DNA of 64,000 nt from Takakia lepidozioides (Eukaryota > Streptophyta > Takakiopsida > Takakiales > Takakiaceae), in assembly GCA_030704615.1 (NCBI GenBank), contig CM060732.1, forward strand, positions 2,852,001 through 2,916,000, read 5' to 3'. Made by a program: the position numbers and the translations under genes. Position 1 is the stretch's first letter. Every line of letters starts with the position of its first letter. The notes under the pieces are model-generated. The model had not been told where the DNA came from. It did not search any database and saw only the letters and a list, made by a program, of their open reading frames with translations. Positions 21,006 to 32,300 of this stretch are shown piece by piece.

Positions 21006-23835
21006 AGGCCCTTGGTAGCTCCATACATCTCCTCTATTGTATCCCACAAAAATGGCACGGAAATAGCTTGCACCTGCGGCGTGGATCCCTCAAAGTCTGA
21101 ATCAAAACCCTCCTCAGAAGACACAGAAGGTGAAGGTGGCCTAAACCGCACATCTCATCTCGTATACCCACTAGTATCGCTAGTGCTCGTACCGACACTC
21201 CCCTTAGCAACTGGTGGTACCTCCGTGATGAAAACTCGCAACCACACTTGTTGTAAATCTATCTCTAATCCCCTTTTCCACAAGGTAACCGGGTCGAGAA
21301 CCTGTTGCGGCTTATGGCTTAGACTACTAGGTTCGTAACATAAACCTGCACCTGCACCTGCATCCACCGCAAGCACTCCTATGATCTGCTGGTCATCAAC
21401 CCAGCCTCACCATAAGAGAAACAATGATGGTCTGACTGGTCATCACCCCAGCCTCACCACCGACAGCACGCTCTAGGATTGGCTGGTGATCAAATCCGGA
21501 CCAACCTCCTATGAAAACAATCGCCCATACAAAACTGACATGGCGCACAGTCAAGCATGCAAGTGTGGGGGGGATCCAAACACAAGAAAATCAGAGCAAC
21601 AATACCCCCACATCAAAATCACTCCACAGGGTCGTTTCTGCAATGACACCCCAGCCCAAACCCGGCTGACTCTTGCCTCCACCTATGGAAAGGTTTTGGC
21701 GTACAGAGAGGGTGAAATACTACAAGGAAGAGAGACTAAAACAATTCCTAATCCCAGCACGCTCTCATCCCATTACCATATCTCCACATTCTCTTGCTGG
21801 AGCAATAGACAAGACTACATTTCAAGGGTCTCTCAAATAACTCTCGAGGAGCCCTCAAGATGTATCTCAAACAATCTCACTAAGGCTCCCAAACCTTGCC
21901 CAATGGGACTCTAAACAATACACCAAGACCCCAAGAGCTTGCCAAAACTTGACCCTCGAGGACCCCCAAATAGTCCCTCACACAAGTCGCCAAAGACTCC
22001 TCAAGCTCGTCAAATATTGGCCTCCAAGGACCCCAAATAGTCCTCTAAGGACTCACTATGTTCCCAATGCGTTCCCAAGTTCCCAATGGGTTCACAATAG
22101 GTTCCCAAAGTCCCCTAAGAATATTCATGAGAATATGCTATAGTATTCCCCCAATATTCTCCTGGGCCTATATGTATTTTTCTTGTATTCCCCTTATATT
22201 CTCCTTAGGAATAGCCATTTCCCCCTTGGGATAGCCATTTCCCCCTCATAGAGTAGTTCATTTCCCCCTAGGGTTTAGCCATTTCCCCCTAAGCTTTAGC
22301 CACTTCCCCCTCTATTTCCTTGAGGTTTAGCCTTACCAAGCTAGGGTTTGTGCTCCTTGGAGCTCTATGCTTAATCCCCTCAAGCATCCATGAATTCTAT
22401 CGGATATCAAGACAAATTCCCTTGATCTTCTTCACCTCAAGCTACTCAAGCTTGTCTCCAACTCAACTAGCAATGCATTGGCTACACAACAAGCTCAATT
22501 TCTCCTTAGAAGCTAAAAACAAGCTTCTACCTCTTTTGGCAAGCCACCAAGCCTTGTCTCTTCTCAAGCCTTGGTCATTCAAGCTCCCTTCACTTGCTAC
22601 CTCAAGAGCCACTCATCTCAAGCTTGAAAGGGCAAAGCTCATGCCAAAAGCATGCTCCACACATGCATCACCTCATACACAAGGGAATCAACTTGCTCCC
22701 TTCACCTTCTAGCTCGCCTCAAGCTTGAAATTGGAAGCCACACTTGGGAAGCATGCTCCACACATGCACCATTTGCTGGATCAACCACTTGCTTCACCAA
22801 GAGCAATCCACCACAAAGCTCCCACTAATGAATAGCCGGGAATTGCCTCCCCCTCTTGTCACATTACATAGCTAAGGTGAAGCTATGAATACCTTGAATG
22901 ATGATCTCTCTTCAATGACTTCCCACAAGTTGTTCTCCAAGCCTTTCCAATGCCCTAAGCTTGGCTCCACACCACCATGATTGGAAGACTTCTTTACATG
23001 CTCCCCTTCAAACCTCTTGAGCTTCCTAATGCTCTCCAAGTGCTTGCCCTTGTTGTCTTCAAGCCCAAGCCTATATAGCTCCTTGGCTTCTCTTCCATAA
23101 CATCCACATTTGAGCTTGCTTAACCCTAGATTGCTAGTGAAATGAGCACTAATAACCATTTAGTCGCTCTCCACATGCCATGGCATACACCATTGACTCC
23201 ATTATGCATAGAAAGGATTCTCAAACCTTGAACTCCATGCTTCCACCAACCACAAGACTTCCCTCCTGCAATCCTTGCAAATCTTGTGGCAAACAAGCTC
23301 ATTCTTGAGCTCTCCAACACCTTGGTGTAACAGCACAAATATCTTTCATTGCAACCCTTGCAAGCCTTGTGATACAAGAGCTAAATTCTCCTAGCTCTCA
23401 ACATCTTTAACATACAAGTGCAAAACTAATCCTTACACTCCGCACTCACAAACATAAGGTCATCTTCTTGTAGTGATAATGGAAGTGAACACAATGGAAA
23501 CACTCCATTCATGAATCCACTCAATCACATAAACTAAGTCAAGTCAAGGGCACCTTTGCTAAATGAATCCACCCTACAAAGCCCTCACCACACTCCCACT
23601 CAATACCTAGAGCTATGGAGGTGGGATAGGCTCATGGAGGCTCAACTACAAGAAGATGAGCCCTCCTCAACACTCACAAGGGGAAGACCCATGTCCCAAG
23701 TGAGGTTTGATACCTCACTTGGCATGTGAGACCAAATGAAGTCCCAACACACAAAATACAAATATAAATATCCAAAATGTCCTAGTTAACTAGAAGTAGG
23801 TAATTCTAGTTAACCATGACTAAAACCATGACATT
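21006..23835. other. Repeat-like stretch without recognised coding capacity
   Basis: The sequence is biased, with recurring CAAGCTT, TTCCCCCT and CTCAAGC words (21.9-23.7 kb) and many short shadow frames. It looks like long-terminal-repeat or other non-coding retroelement sequence. No reverse transcriptase, gag, primer site or paired repeats could be found. Confidence 0.3.
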
Positions 23836-24362
23836 TTGGCCAACCTCTAGCAGTGGTTATGTTATATTTTGAAAAAGCCTTTGACCGCATCAATTGGAGC
23901 TTTTTAATGGGGGCTCTCCATAAAATAGGTCTCCCCTTTTTTTTTTACTTCGTGGGTTTGTCTCCTTCTCTTCTCGGCCTCCAGCCGTGTAATCACCAAT
24001 GGTTATCTTTCTAAACCCTTCTCCCGCCAGAGGTCTGTCCGGCAAGGTTGCCCACTTTCCCCTTTCCTTTTTCTCATTGATGCTGATTGCTTATGATATA
24101 TGTTTAATGCTCCCCCAGTGATCCATGGTCTTGCTATCCCTCATCTGGGTGCTTCTTTTAACTTGAATATTTCCTGTTATGCTGATGATACTACGCTCTT
24201 CCTCAAAAATGTCCACCAATCCAACGTTGACAACGCCTTTGGTACCTTGTCTCAATTCTGCCTAGCCTCGGGGTTCAAAGTTAACTGGCGTAAAACCAGA
24301 GGCCTGCTTTCTCTCCCTGCTCCTTCTGAACCTTCTCATCTTCATTCCTGAGGGAAGCTAGC

Positions 24363-25951
24363 GTGTGAGCGCGCTCACGTGAGCAGACTTCGTTAAGCGT
24401 GAGTAGATTTCTTAAGCGTGAGCACATAAGAGAAGCGGAGCCTATAGCCGTGGGAAAAGCAGGACCTGTTGTCGTGGGGGCAATGTTGAGTGGAACGGAG
24501 GGTAACATACGATGCCTGGGACCTAAGACGTCGAGTTCCATGCATGAAAATTTGAGAGAAATGTGTGGCGAAATTCTTAAGGATTAATGGCCACGTGGAA
24601 TGGATGAATGTAAGATGAATGCATGATGACAAAAGATGGATGAATGAAGCATGGATGACAGTAACACGAGGTTAATTTCGGAGAACTTGAAATCAACCTT
24701 GTGTCAACGCGAGGTTGATTTCCGAGTGGAAGTAGATGATTACGGTAGTTTTTTTTTTTTTTTTTTTGAAAAAGGATGATTTCATTTCTTAAATCAAGGT
24801 TGCGTCAACGCAAGGTTGATTTGCATCCTACGATTTTTTTATTTATTTTTTTTTTTTTTTTTTTCGGGGTCATGTAAATCAACCTTGCGTCAACGCAAGG
24901 TTGATTTCCAAAAAGACAAAAAACCAAACAAACCAAAAAAAAAAAAATAAAAAAATAAAAAAAAACGGGATGTAAATCAACCTTGCGTTGACACAAGGTT
25001 GATTTGAGGAATGAAAGCATCTTTTTTCCAAGAAAAAAATAAAAAAAATAAAAAATTGAAGTCGCAGGATGCAAATCAACCTTGCGTTGACGCAACTTTG
25101 ATTTGAGAAATGAAAGCATCATTTTTGCACTGTTTTTTGCATTTTGTATGGGCAAATCAACCTTGCATTGACGCAAGGTTGATTTAAGAAATGAAAGCAT
25201 CATTTTTCCAAAAATTTAATTTAAAAAAAAATTGAAGTCGCAGGATGCAAAACAACCTTGCGTTGACGCAACCTTGATTTGAGAAATGAAAGCATATTTT
25301 TTCCAAGAAAAAAAGGTTGAAGTCGCAGGATGCAAATCAACCTTCCGTTGACGCAACCTTGATTTGAGAAATGAAAGCATCATTTTTGCACTGTTTTTTG
25401 CATTTTGTATGGGATACAATCAAGGTTGCGTTAACGCAACCTTGATCATGCTATGGATTTCAATCGCCTCTTTCGGGAAATAAATCTTCGTCTTGCTTAG
25501 TGTTTCGTGTCTTCTAGTCTTTTGGGAAGTTCAGGGATCAACCTTGCATCAACACGACATTGATTACAAGGGGGTTTAATAGGAATTAACAATCACCTGC
25601 TGCATCTGTGTTTTCTGAATGTATGGTTCAGGTACATCTACTATATCCTCATTCCGGGGAAGTACCTGAGCAATGATCCTCGATAATACATCTAGTCTTT
25701 AACCATCCACTCATCCATTGTTCATGCATTGCGAAGCATATGTCTATCCATCAGCCATCTCGCATTCCACCAAATGAATTATTCATCCAACATTCATCCA
25801 ACATTCATCAAAGTACGCATGATATGTACACTCATTCCCGCGGAAATAGGTCTCCCGGGGCTTCCTCATCCGCGATTGTAGGCCCATGCACCCTATTACG
25901 TGAGCATCTTCCCGCTCACGCATCTTTCCGCTCACGTGAGCCACTTACGGA
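24363..25951. mobile_element. Non-autonomous element with GCTCACGTGAGC ends and AATCAACCTTGCG palindromes
   Basis: The element is inserted in the LINE between two copies of ctagc (24358-24362 and 25952-25956). Both ends carry GCTCACGTGAGC exactly ten bases inside the junction, in inverted orientation, followed by further GTGAGC units. Subterminal words include CCTATAGCCGTGGG on the left and gcggaaatagg plus CCCTATTACGTGAGC on the right. These echo the subterminal motifs of the 11.6 kb MULE. It has no coding capacity. The centre is filled with about ten palindromes. The 5-bp duplication is short and could be partly fortuitous. Confidence 0.65.
24660..25570. repeat. AATCAACCTTGCG palindrome array
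   Basis: About ten units join AATCAACCTTGCG to its complement CGCAAGGTTGATT across TCAA or TTGA. The spacing is about 80-110 bp and the spacers are A/T-run rich. Further shared spacer words (GAGAAATGAAAGCATC, GAAGTCGCAGGATGC) make this a true higher-order tandem repeat. Lys/Phe-rich frames are artefacts. Confidence 0.85.
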
Positions 25952-27181
25952 CTAGCACCCCCCTTTATGTCTGGGGCACTGATTGGGGGCTGTCCTGGTT
26001 ACGTAATGGTGAATCTCACTGGTTGCTTGGACACTTGATTGGTCATGATCTCTCTCTAGAACAGCGGTTTCTGCCTATCCTTGCATATCTCAAATCTAAC
26101 CTTTCTTTTTGGTGCTCCTCGCCTTGGCTGGCAGGGCACTTGTGGTCAACCAAGTTTTGGAAGCCTCCTTATGGTTTATTGCCTCGGTTTGGTTCCCCGG
26201 GGCCCCTATCCTCAAGGACATCAAAGCCCTGATTCACAATTTTCTCTGGGGTGCAGCAGATGCTGCAGTGCACCGCAGGGCTTTGGTTTCCTGGTCCTAG
26301 CTATGTCAAAAGAAAAAACATGGAGGTTTGGGTATCCTTGACCTTTACTCTCAGATTACGGCATTGCTAGGAAAGTGGATCCCTAGGTCTTTTATGCCTG
26401 ATGCTGGCCCATGGAAGTTTTTTTATCTGGAACCACTTGAAAGCAGCTAAGCCTAAGGCTGACCCCCTTTGGAGTAGTTCCCTGTGATGGCTTTCTCAAG
26501 GAGGCAAATCAACAGAAGGTTCTGCAGCTTGACACTCTATATGGGGTGCTTGGGTGAAAGTCAGAGAGCATCTTTATCACCATGCCCCTTCTTGCTGGAA
26601 AGAAGTCACAGCCCTTATTTGGGAATCTTCAGCTCGACAATGAGGCTCTGGCAAATTGCTCCCTTCCGTGGGCTCGTTGGGAATATGCAGGATTCAACTC
26701 TGTTGAGGTTGTCTTGTCAATTGTGGCAATGTCTCCGTGCTCTGGGCTTATGGCATATTTGGAAGTCACGATGTGCTTGGTTGTTTGATGGTAAATACCC
26801 CTGCCCCTTTGCCACTCTTGCTAGACTCCATTTTGATCTAACCATCCAAGGCCGAAAACTGTGGGATTTGCTGGTTTTAGCTCTACGCAAATGTACTGAA
26901 GAAAAGGAACAGGCCCTGCTCTCTGCCTTCGACATCACTTGGGCCAAACGAGACATCCTCTGCACCAGGGATGGAGATTGTCCCCGTTGGCCCAATAGAC
27001 CACTTGACGACTGACGACTCTCCTAGCCCTTGGCCTTCTCCCGCAGATGCGGATGAGGTGGAGGACATCAACTGGCGTCATCGGAAGAATAGGGATTCTA
27101 AGGCCAAGACACATCTCAATTTCGAGCCGTTGCCTAGGAAACAATAGGTGGAGCGGTGCCCCCCTCAGGCACCTAACCTGG

Positions 27182-27654
27182 GCCTCAGAATTTTGTGTGG
27201 CCTCGTCGTAATGAGGCCGCAGGGTGCAGAGGGGACAAGGACCTGACAGTGGGCCCCGCTACATTAAAAGGATCCTTATTCCCCTGTTTCTCTTATATTA
27301 TCAAAAAAACGTCAAACCGTTGGCACGGCGGAGGTTGTGGTCTGGTGGTAGGTCGATGGCGATGCAGTTCTCACGTTCCATTCCGTGAACGTAATTCCGG
27401 TGGTTGGCGCTTACTGTAATTACCTCCATGGAGGTGGTATGCAACTACTCTCATGCATGTAGTTCAGCTTGGTTTTGCAACTACCTTCATGTAGAAAATC
27501 CTAAAACTACCTGCATGGAGGTAGTTGTAAAATTCATATGCCAAAAAAATTCCAAGTCCTTGACTCATGAAGGTAGTTTGCTCCTATATTAATGAGACGG
27601 CCTGACGGTCGTCTGACCAGCCTCATAACGACGAGGCCACACAAAATTCTGAGC
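27182..27654. mobile_element. 473-bp MULE-type MITE nested in the LINE 3' UTR
   Basis: It is flanked by direct copies of cctaacctgg (27172-27181 and 27655-27664), a 10-bp target duplication. Its ends are inverted repeats of about 35 bp: both read CTCAGAATTTTGTGTGGCC then TCGTCG and ATGAGGC, with only one or two differences. A 9-11 bp duplication plus long inverted repeats fits a Mutator-type MITE. The interior carries several ACTACCTCCATGGAGGTAGT-like palindromes (27418-27570). It has no coding capacity. Confidence 0.85.
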
Positions 27655-28358
27655 CCTAACCTGGTTTCTTTCTCAAGTTTGGCTGGCCTGTGGCAGATTA
27701 CTTCTCTCTTGCAGGCTTTAGCCTCGGTTCCCTGATTACTTTCCAGTTTTGGCCAGCGGCAGGACAAATTTTTTGGGATGCTTTTGTTAGTGCTGCATTC
27801 CTTTTGGCTTGGTGTTGAGCTAAAAGTCCTGAATGCTGTTTCTTTGCCATTGGCTGGGTTGGCTGTTCCCCCCTGGTCAGCTTAGCTTTGGCCGCCTCTA
27901 GTCTGGTTTTCTCTAGGTCCTCTTCACTTACTTGGTAGTTTGTCTTGTCACTTACTTAGTTCTCTTCTATGTGCGGTTTTTGCCTCAGCCAGGATCTCCC
28001 CTGTGCTTGCCGCTGCTATGCTTTCAGCAGTCATTCATAGCTTGTTGGTTCCTTATGACCAGTGAATCACTGGCCTCTATAGAGCTTCCCCCTAAGTACT
28101 GGGTGTTACTTATCATCACATGATGTAAGCCTTATGGCCTTCTTCATGGTTATTTTTTCCATGAATTCTCTTAATATGACTTAAAGGGCTCCGTTTTATT
28201 AAGAAAAAAACAAAAAAGGCTTGATTGATAACCCCCGGGTATGTAAAATCTTAAATAAAACTAGTATTGGTCTCCGGCGGGTATGTCCACATCCGCCAAC
28301 ACCCGAACACCAGGAACCAGCGGGTCTTAAAGATAATAACCTCCCAACACGAGTGCTT

Positions 28359-28583
28359 AGCTTACCGTAAAGCACTGCCACAAAATTTTCTTTGTATGTA
28401 TCGTGCCATTAAAAAGCAGAAATCATCACTGTGCATTCTGCATTTTGGAATTTGTTTTTTTTTGTTTTTGGTGAATTCGGAATGCACCCCATCAGCTCCC
28501 TCGAGTGCATTCCGAAATGCAGAATGCACCGGACATTAATTTTTTTTTAAAAATTTGTGGCAGTTCTTTACGCAGGGTAATGC
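28359..28583. mobile_element. Short MITE with GTAAAG-ACTGCCACAAA ends and internal inverted repeat
   Basis: The left end (TTACCGTAAAGCACTGCCAC) and the right end read in reverse (TTACCCTGCGTAAAGAACTG) are inverted repeats of about 25 bp. Inside, GTGCATTCTGCATTT at about 28430 is answered by AAATGCAGAATGCAC at about 28516, a second inverted pair. No target duplication was identified. Confidence 0.55.
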
Positions 28584-29382
28584 CCCTCGTGTCGTCGGGC
28601 ATTCCCGGATCCTGACGCCGAGGGAAGAATCGACGACGCGTTGGGAGTGAAGAGAGTGAATAGGGGGAGCAGTGAAGCACGACGTGTGGGCAGTTCCTTT
28701 CCGTCGTGGCCTCGTCGTTCTCTTTCGGTGGGCTGATGCTCGCGAGGAGGTTTTTGTATCAATGTGCAGTGAGTGAGTAGCTGGTTGTGACGGGAAATAT
28801 ATTGTTTAGTGCTGGGCATGAAGGTGTATGTGTTGGGTAGCTCATGTTGTGTGGAGGTCTGACAGGTGAAGCGAAAATTTCATTTTGGTTGGGAGTCTGG
28901 AGATTGGATTCGTTTCTTTCTCTAACTCTGTTTCCGTCTTTGTCTCTTGCGGAGTCAGGGACACTTTGTGGTCTGTCGTGTACGCAAAGCTGATCTCGGG
29001 TAGCTTCTGGGTAGTTGGAGGATTCATCCTTGGACTTGGAGGGCCTGTTTTTGGGTATGCTGTCGTTCGATTTTTCTCAGTTAGTCTTTCCCTTTGTTCC
29101 CTTTGTGTTGTCTGCCCAGCTCTCCCGATCCAGCATCCACCGGACAGCATGAGTGAGCAATGTGTTGATTCTGTATTGATTTCGTATCGACTTTACATTG
29201 AGTTCGCACGTACACAATGTGGCCGCTAGACTCCATTCACCATATCACGAACGATGTGAGCTCCTTCCTGATTGTACGTAAACTTACTTTTACTCTCTTT
29301 TGCAGTGTAGTCCACCGTAAGACTTGGTAAGCGCACATCACCACTCCCGGGCCTTCTCTTCTGAATCCTCGGATCAGGCACG
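28584..29382. other. Region upstream of the coiled-coil gene
   Basis: No coding exon is supported here. It probably contains the promoter and 5' leader of the gene starting at 29383. Stretches such as ttgcag at about 29305 could be an acceptor for a leader intron. Confidence 0.35.
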
Positions 29383-32300
29383 ATGTCTGTGGAGGCTATG
29401 AAATCTGTCGGCCATGGCTCGCACGTGACAAGAGGAGACAACTTCACAACATACAAGCCCCGCGGTGACGATGGTGGTGTGGATAGCACTCCTCGACAGT
29501 CACTGGCCAAGCTGGGGCGGGCTATGGGAGCCTTCCGCTATCTGTTGCTGTGTTCTCGCCCATGCTTTAACGACTCGGCGGATCTGGACCGCGAAGATTC
29601 AATTACTATTCCCCAATATGAAGACATAAGCCGCCTAGCTAGCAAGGGCATCAATGGCGAGGATTGGAAGCTGAGGTTGGAGATGCAGGTCTGTTCACTT
29701 TTGTCAGATCCGATAGCCAATGGAAGAATCTGCAAGCCTGCAGGGAATTTTATCTAGCTACAACCTCAACACCTAATGGTACAGTGAAGTCGAGAGGGAA
29801 AGAAAGAAACTTTCTTTGAAATGCCGACAAAAGAGAGACACGGAAAGAGCAAGAGTATATGAGTGTGTTTGTGTATATCCGTTAAACCCTTTAACACAGC
29901 TGCATGAACGTAGAGGTCCTGGAAAGATTGGCAACATATCATCAAGTGGGTGCAAGGCACTATGACACCCTGTTTGCCCCGGTGTGTTCGCTTAAATGCT
30001 AGTATGCCTCATTTCCACTTCCTTTAATAAGGCATTCTTTCTAAATAATTCCAACAACCTTTTTTTACTTCTGTAAATGATAGGGGCCAGGACTCGGAGG
30101 CTTGAAAACATGTGGAGTGCCCTGAGGACCTCACAATCATGGATTGCAATTGAATACGAGAGGTGGAAGTCTGTTTGTGGCTCATTAACAAATCAGTTCC
30201 AACTGAATCCTGTGGCAACCTACTGACTGTTGTTAGCATGCCGAAAGTGCTCTTGGGGAGTGGAGTTACCTTGTTCAGTAGTATCTGAGGAATTCCCATC
30301 GGATATTGTGCTGAAATTAGTACCCTTGCATTTCCGACCATGTCATAAGTGGCATTTGTAGGGGCATTTGTTGAATACTGATTAGGAAAATAGATGTCCC
30401 ATATCAAAGAGGGGTGAATGAGTAAAGGTTTATTGGGTTCACACGCATGTTACAGTCTGCATCTGGGTAACTTTTTTGTCACTTCACACGAGTTTTGTTG
30501 CAGTTATTCTTCTTGCAAAGACCTTGTTTAGTTCGCCTTGAATTCGGTCTCCTCCTTCTCCTTCATCCAGTGTCCTTTCAGATGTTAGTCTTGAGTATAG
30601 TTTACAAGAATTTAAAACATAACCATGACAAAGTTTAGGCAAGTTGCAGGCTGTGCTGCGCCATCTTGAAGTGCGGTGGCAGCTCTTCAATGAAGCTCTC
30701 TCCAAATTTGGAGACTTTGAAGCCATGCTCGCGGTTTGCACAGGTACCTCCACACCTTTGCGCTTGACCTTCTCAGTGTCTCCCTGTCAATGAAATCAAA
30801 TATTTTCTCTTTATTATTACACTATGCTGGCTGGTTTCTGGGAATACATTTGACTTGTTCATCTTTGCCGTTGACCAAGTGCTCTGGATTTTCAAATGAG
30901 ACCATGGAATTGTCCTTAAATCAGTATCCATTGTGTTGACAGATAATGTAAGGTGGAAGCAATGCCACAGGGTTGGTGCCAAGGATGCCCAGCTGTCAGA
31001 AGACCTACAATCACTTATTGCCAGGAAGCTCTCAATGGATGTAGTTATAGACAGAATAACACAGTTATTGCCCTCAGGTGCCTTGGGTTCAACGCTTGAC
31101 AGAGATGGAAACTGGGGAGAGCTAGACCCACACGACCGGGTGAAGGCAGAGACCTCACTTGAACTTTTGCACGAAAAGGGAGGCGGGATGGGAAATGAGG
31201 CCTGCAGGGAAAGGATGGACGGGGCAAGATTTTCTGTACTGGAAAATGATACCTATACACTTTGTGACCAGAAGGTATGGTTCTGTCCATTTGTAAGGTG
31301 TAAGAAGCTTGAATCATGGGATCATCACTTGGACCATGCATTGTGAAATTTTCCAGAAATTTGGTTCTTTGAGGGTTTGTTGGAGTGGTTCTCTGCACAC
31401 AGACAGATCTGAAAGTGAGACAGGATGAGAGGACTGTCTTCAGTCCACGGAAAAGACAGAGAGATGTACTTGTTAAGCTCTGCTTGCTGTAGCTGTGGGC
31501 TTAGGCTCACCTGGTTTGGATTGAAGTAGGAAAGAGAGAGGGGGAAACTTGGGGAGCCCCAGAGGAAGAGAGGGATAGAGCGAGGGAGGGTGTGTTTTTG
31601 CCAATTCGTACAGGGAACAATTGATGAGACACATACAGACTACTGTGTGAGAGGGATTATCATCTTATAATGTATGGGTAGAAAGATGTCCAGCAAGTCA
31701 ATCTTGAGAATAAGTTGTGAGAAAGTTATGATTACGTGGGTTCTCAGTTTTCACTGGACTATCGACAGTCATCAAATTTTTGATTTCCTCCTGTTGATTT
31801 GGGGGGGCCTCCTGATGTAATACAGGGAGAAATTGTGGAGGAAGGCAGGCAGGTGGTCATATGGGAACAGCAGAACTCTACCTGGTATATACGTGGGTGT
31901 GTCAGCTACCCTTTCAGCAGCCAATGCTAATTATGGCTTCTAACCATATCACACCCAAGTACCCTGTGCAAAGGCAGGTTCCACTTTATATTTTTCACTG
32001 AACATTCAATTTCACAGAAGGGATTTCGGTGACAGGTAGAGTATTTCATTCTTTTTGCCACTGGTAGTAAACCGTCATGGTGGTGGAATCACCTAGATTC
32101 TTTCTATAGTTATGTGCATACAGGAAATACCATTGCTGTTGAGTTTGTGTTTCCCACAACAACCATAGCTTGGAAACAAGTAATAAGCTAACTGATAACC
32201 CAAACTGAGTTTGTGTTTCCCATAACTCGGTTGTAAATAAACATTGATCCTACCAAGCTTGGTTCAAAGTGTGGGAATCTTGTGTCTGTTCTGCAACTGC

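Larger units (their letters stand above)
23836..28219 (+). mobile_element. LINE (non-LTR retrotransposon), eroded, with two nested insertions
   Basis: The plus strand reads an RT palm segment (FEKAFDRINWSFLMGALHK), then a frameshifted middle, then the catalytic CYADDT (about 24178-24195). It continues as LSQFCLASGFKVNWRKT to 24357. After the inserted element (24363-25951) it resumes with WLRNGESHWLLG, LEQRFLPILAYLKS and FLWGAADAAVHRRALVSW. The ORF ends at 27147 after INWRHRKNRDSKAKTHLN. The 3' UTR is interrupted by the MITE at 27182-27654 and ends near 28219 in an A-rich tail. The 5' part (endonuclease) is missing. Stops and frameshifts mark it as dead. Confidence 0.75.

Noticed and set aside
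21486-22712. Plus-strand frames of 130-142 codons
   Set aside because: Composition follows the CAAGCTT/TTCCCCCT repeats; no domain, splice structure or conservation cue.
14366-25570. Palindromic arrays as CRISPR-like repeats
   Set aside because: Unit spacing varies, spacers are low-complexity A/T runs, there are no cas genes, and the genome is clearly eukaryotic.
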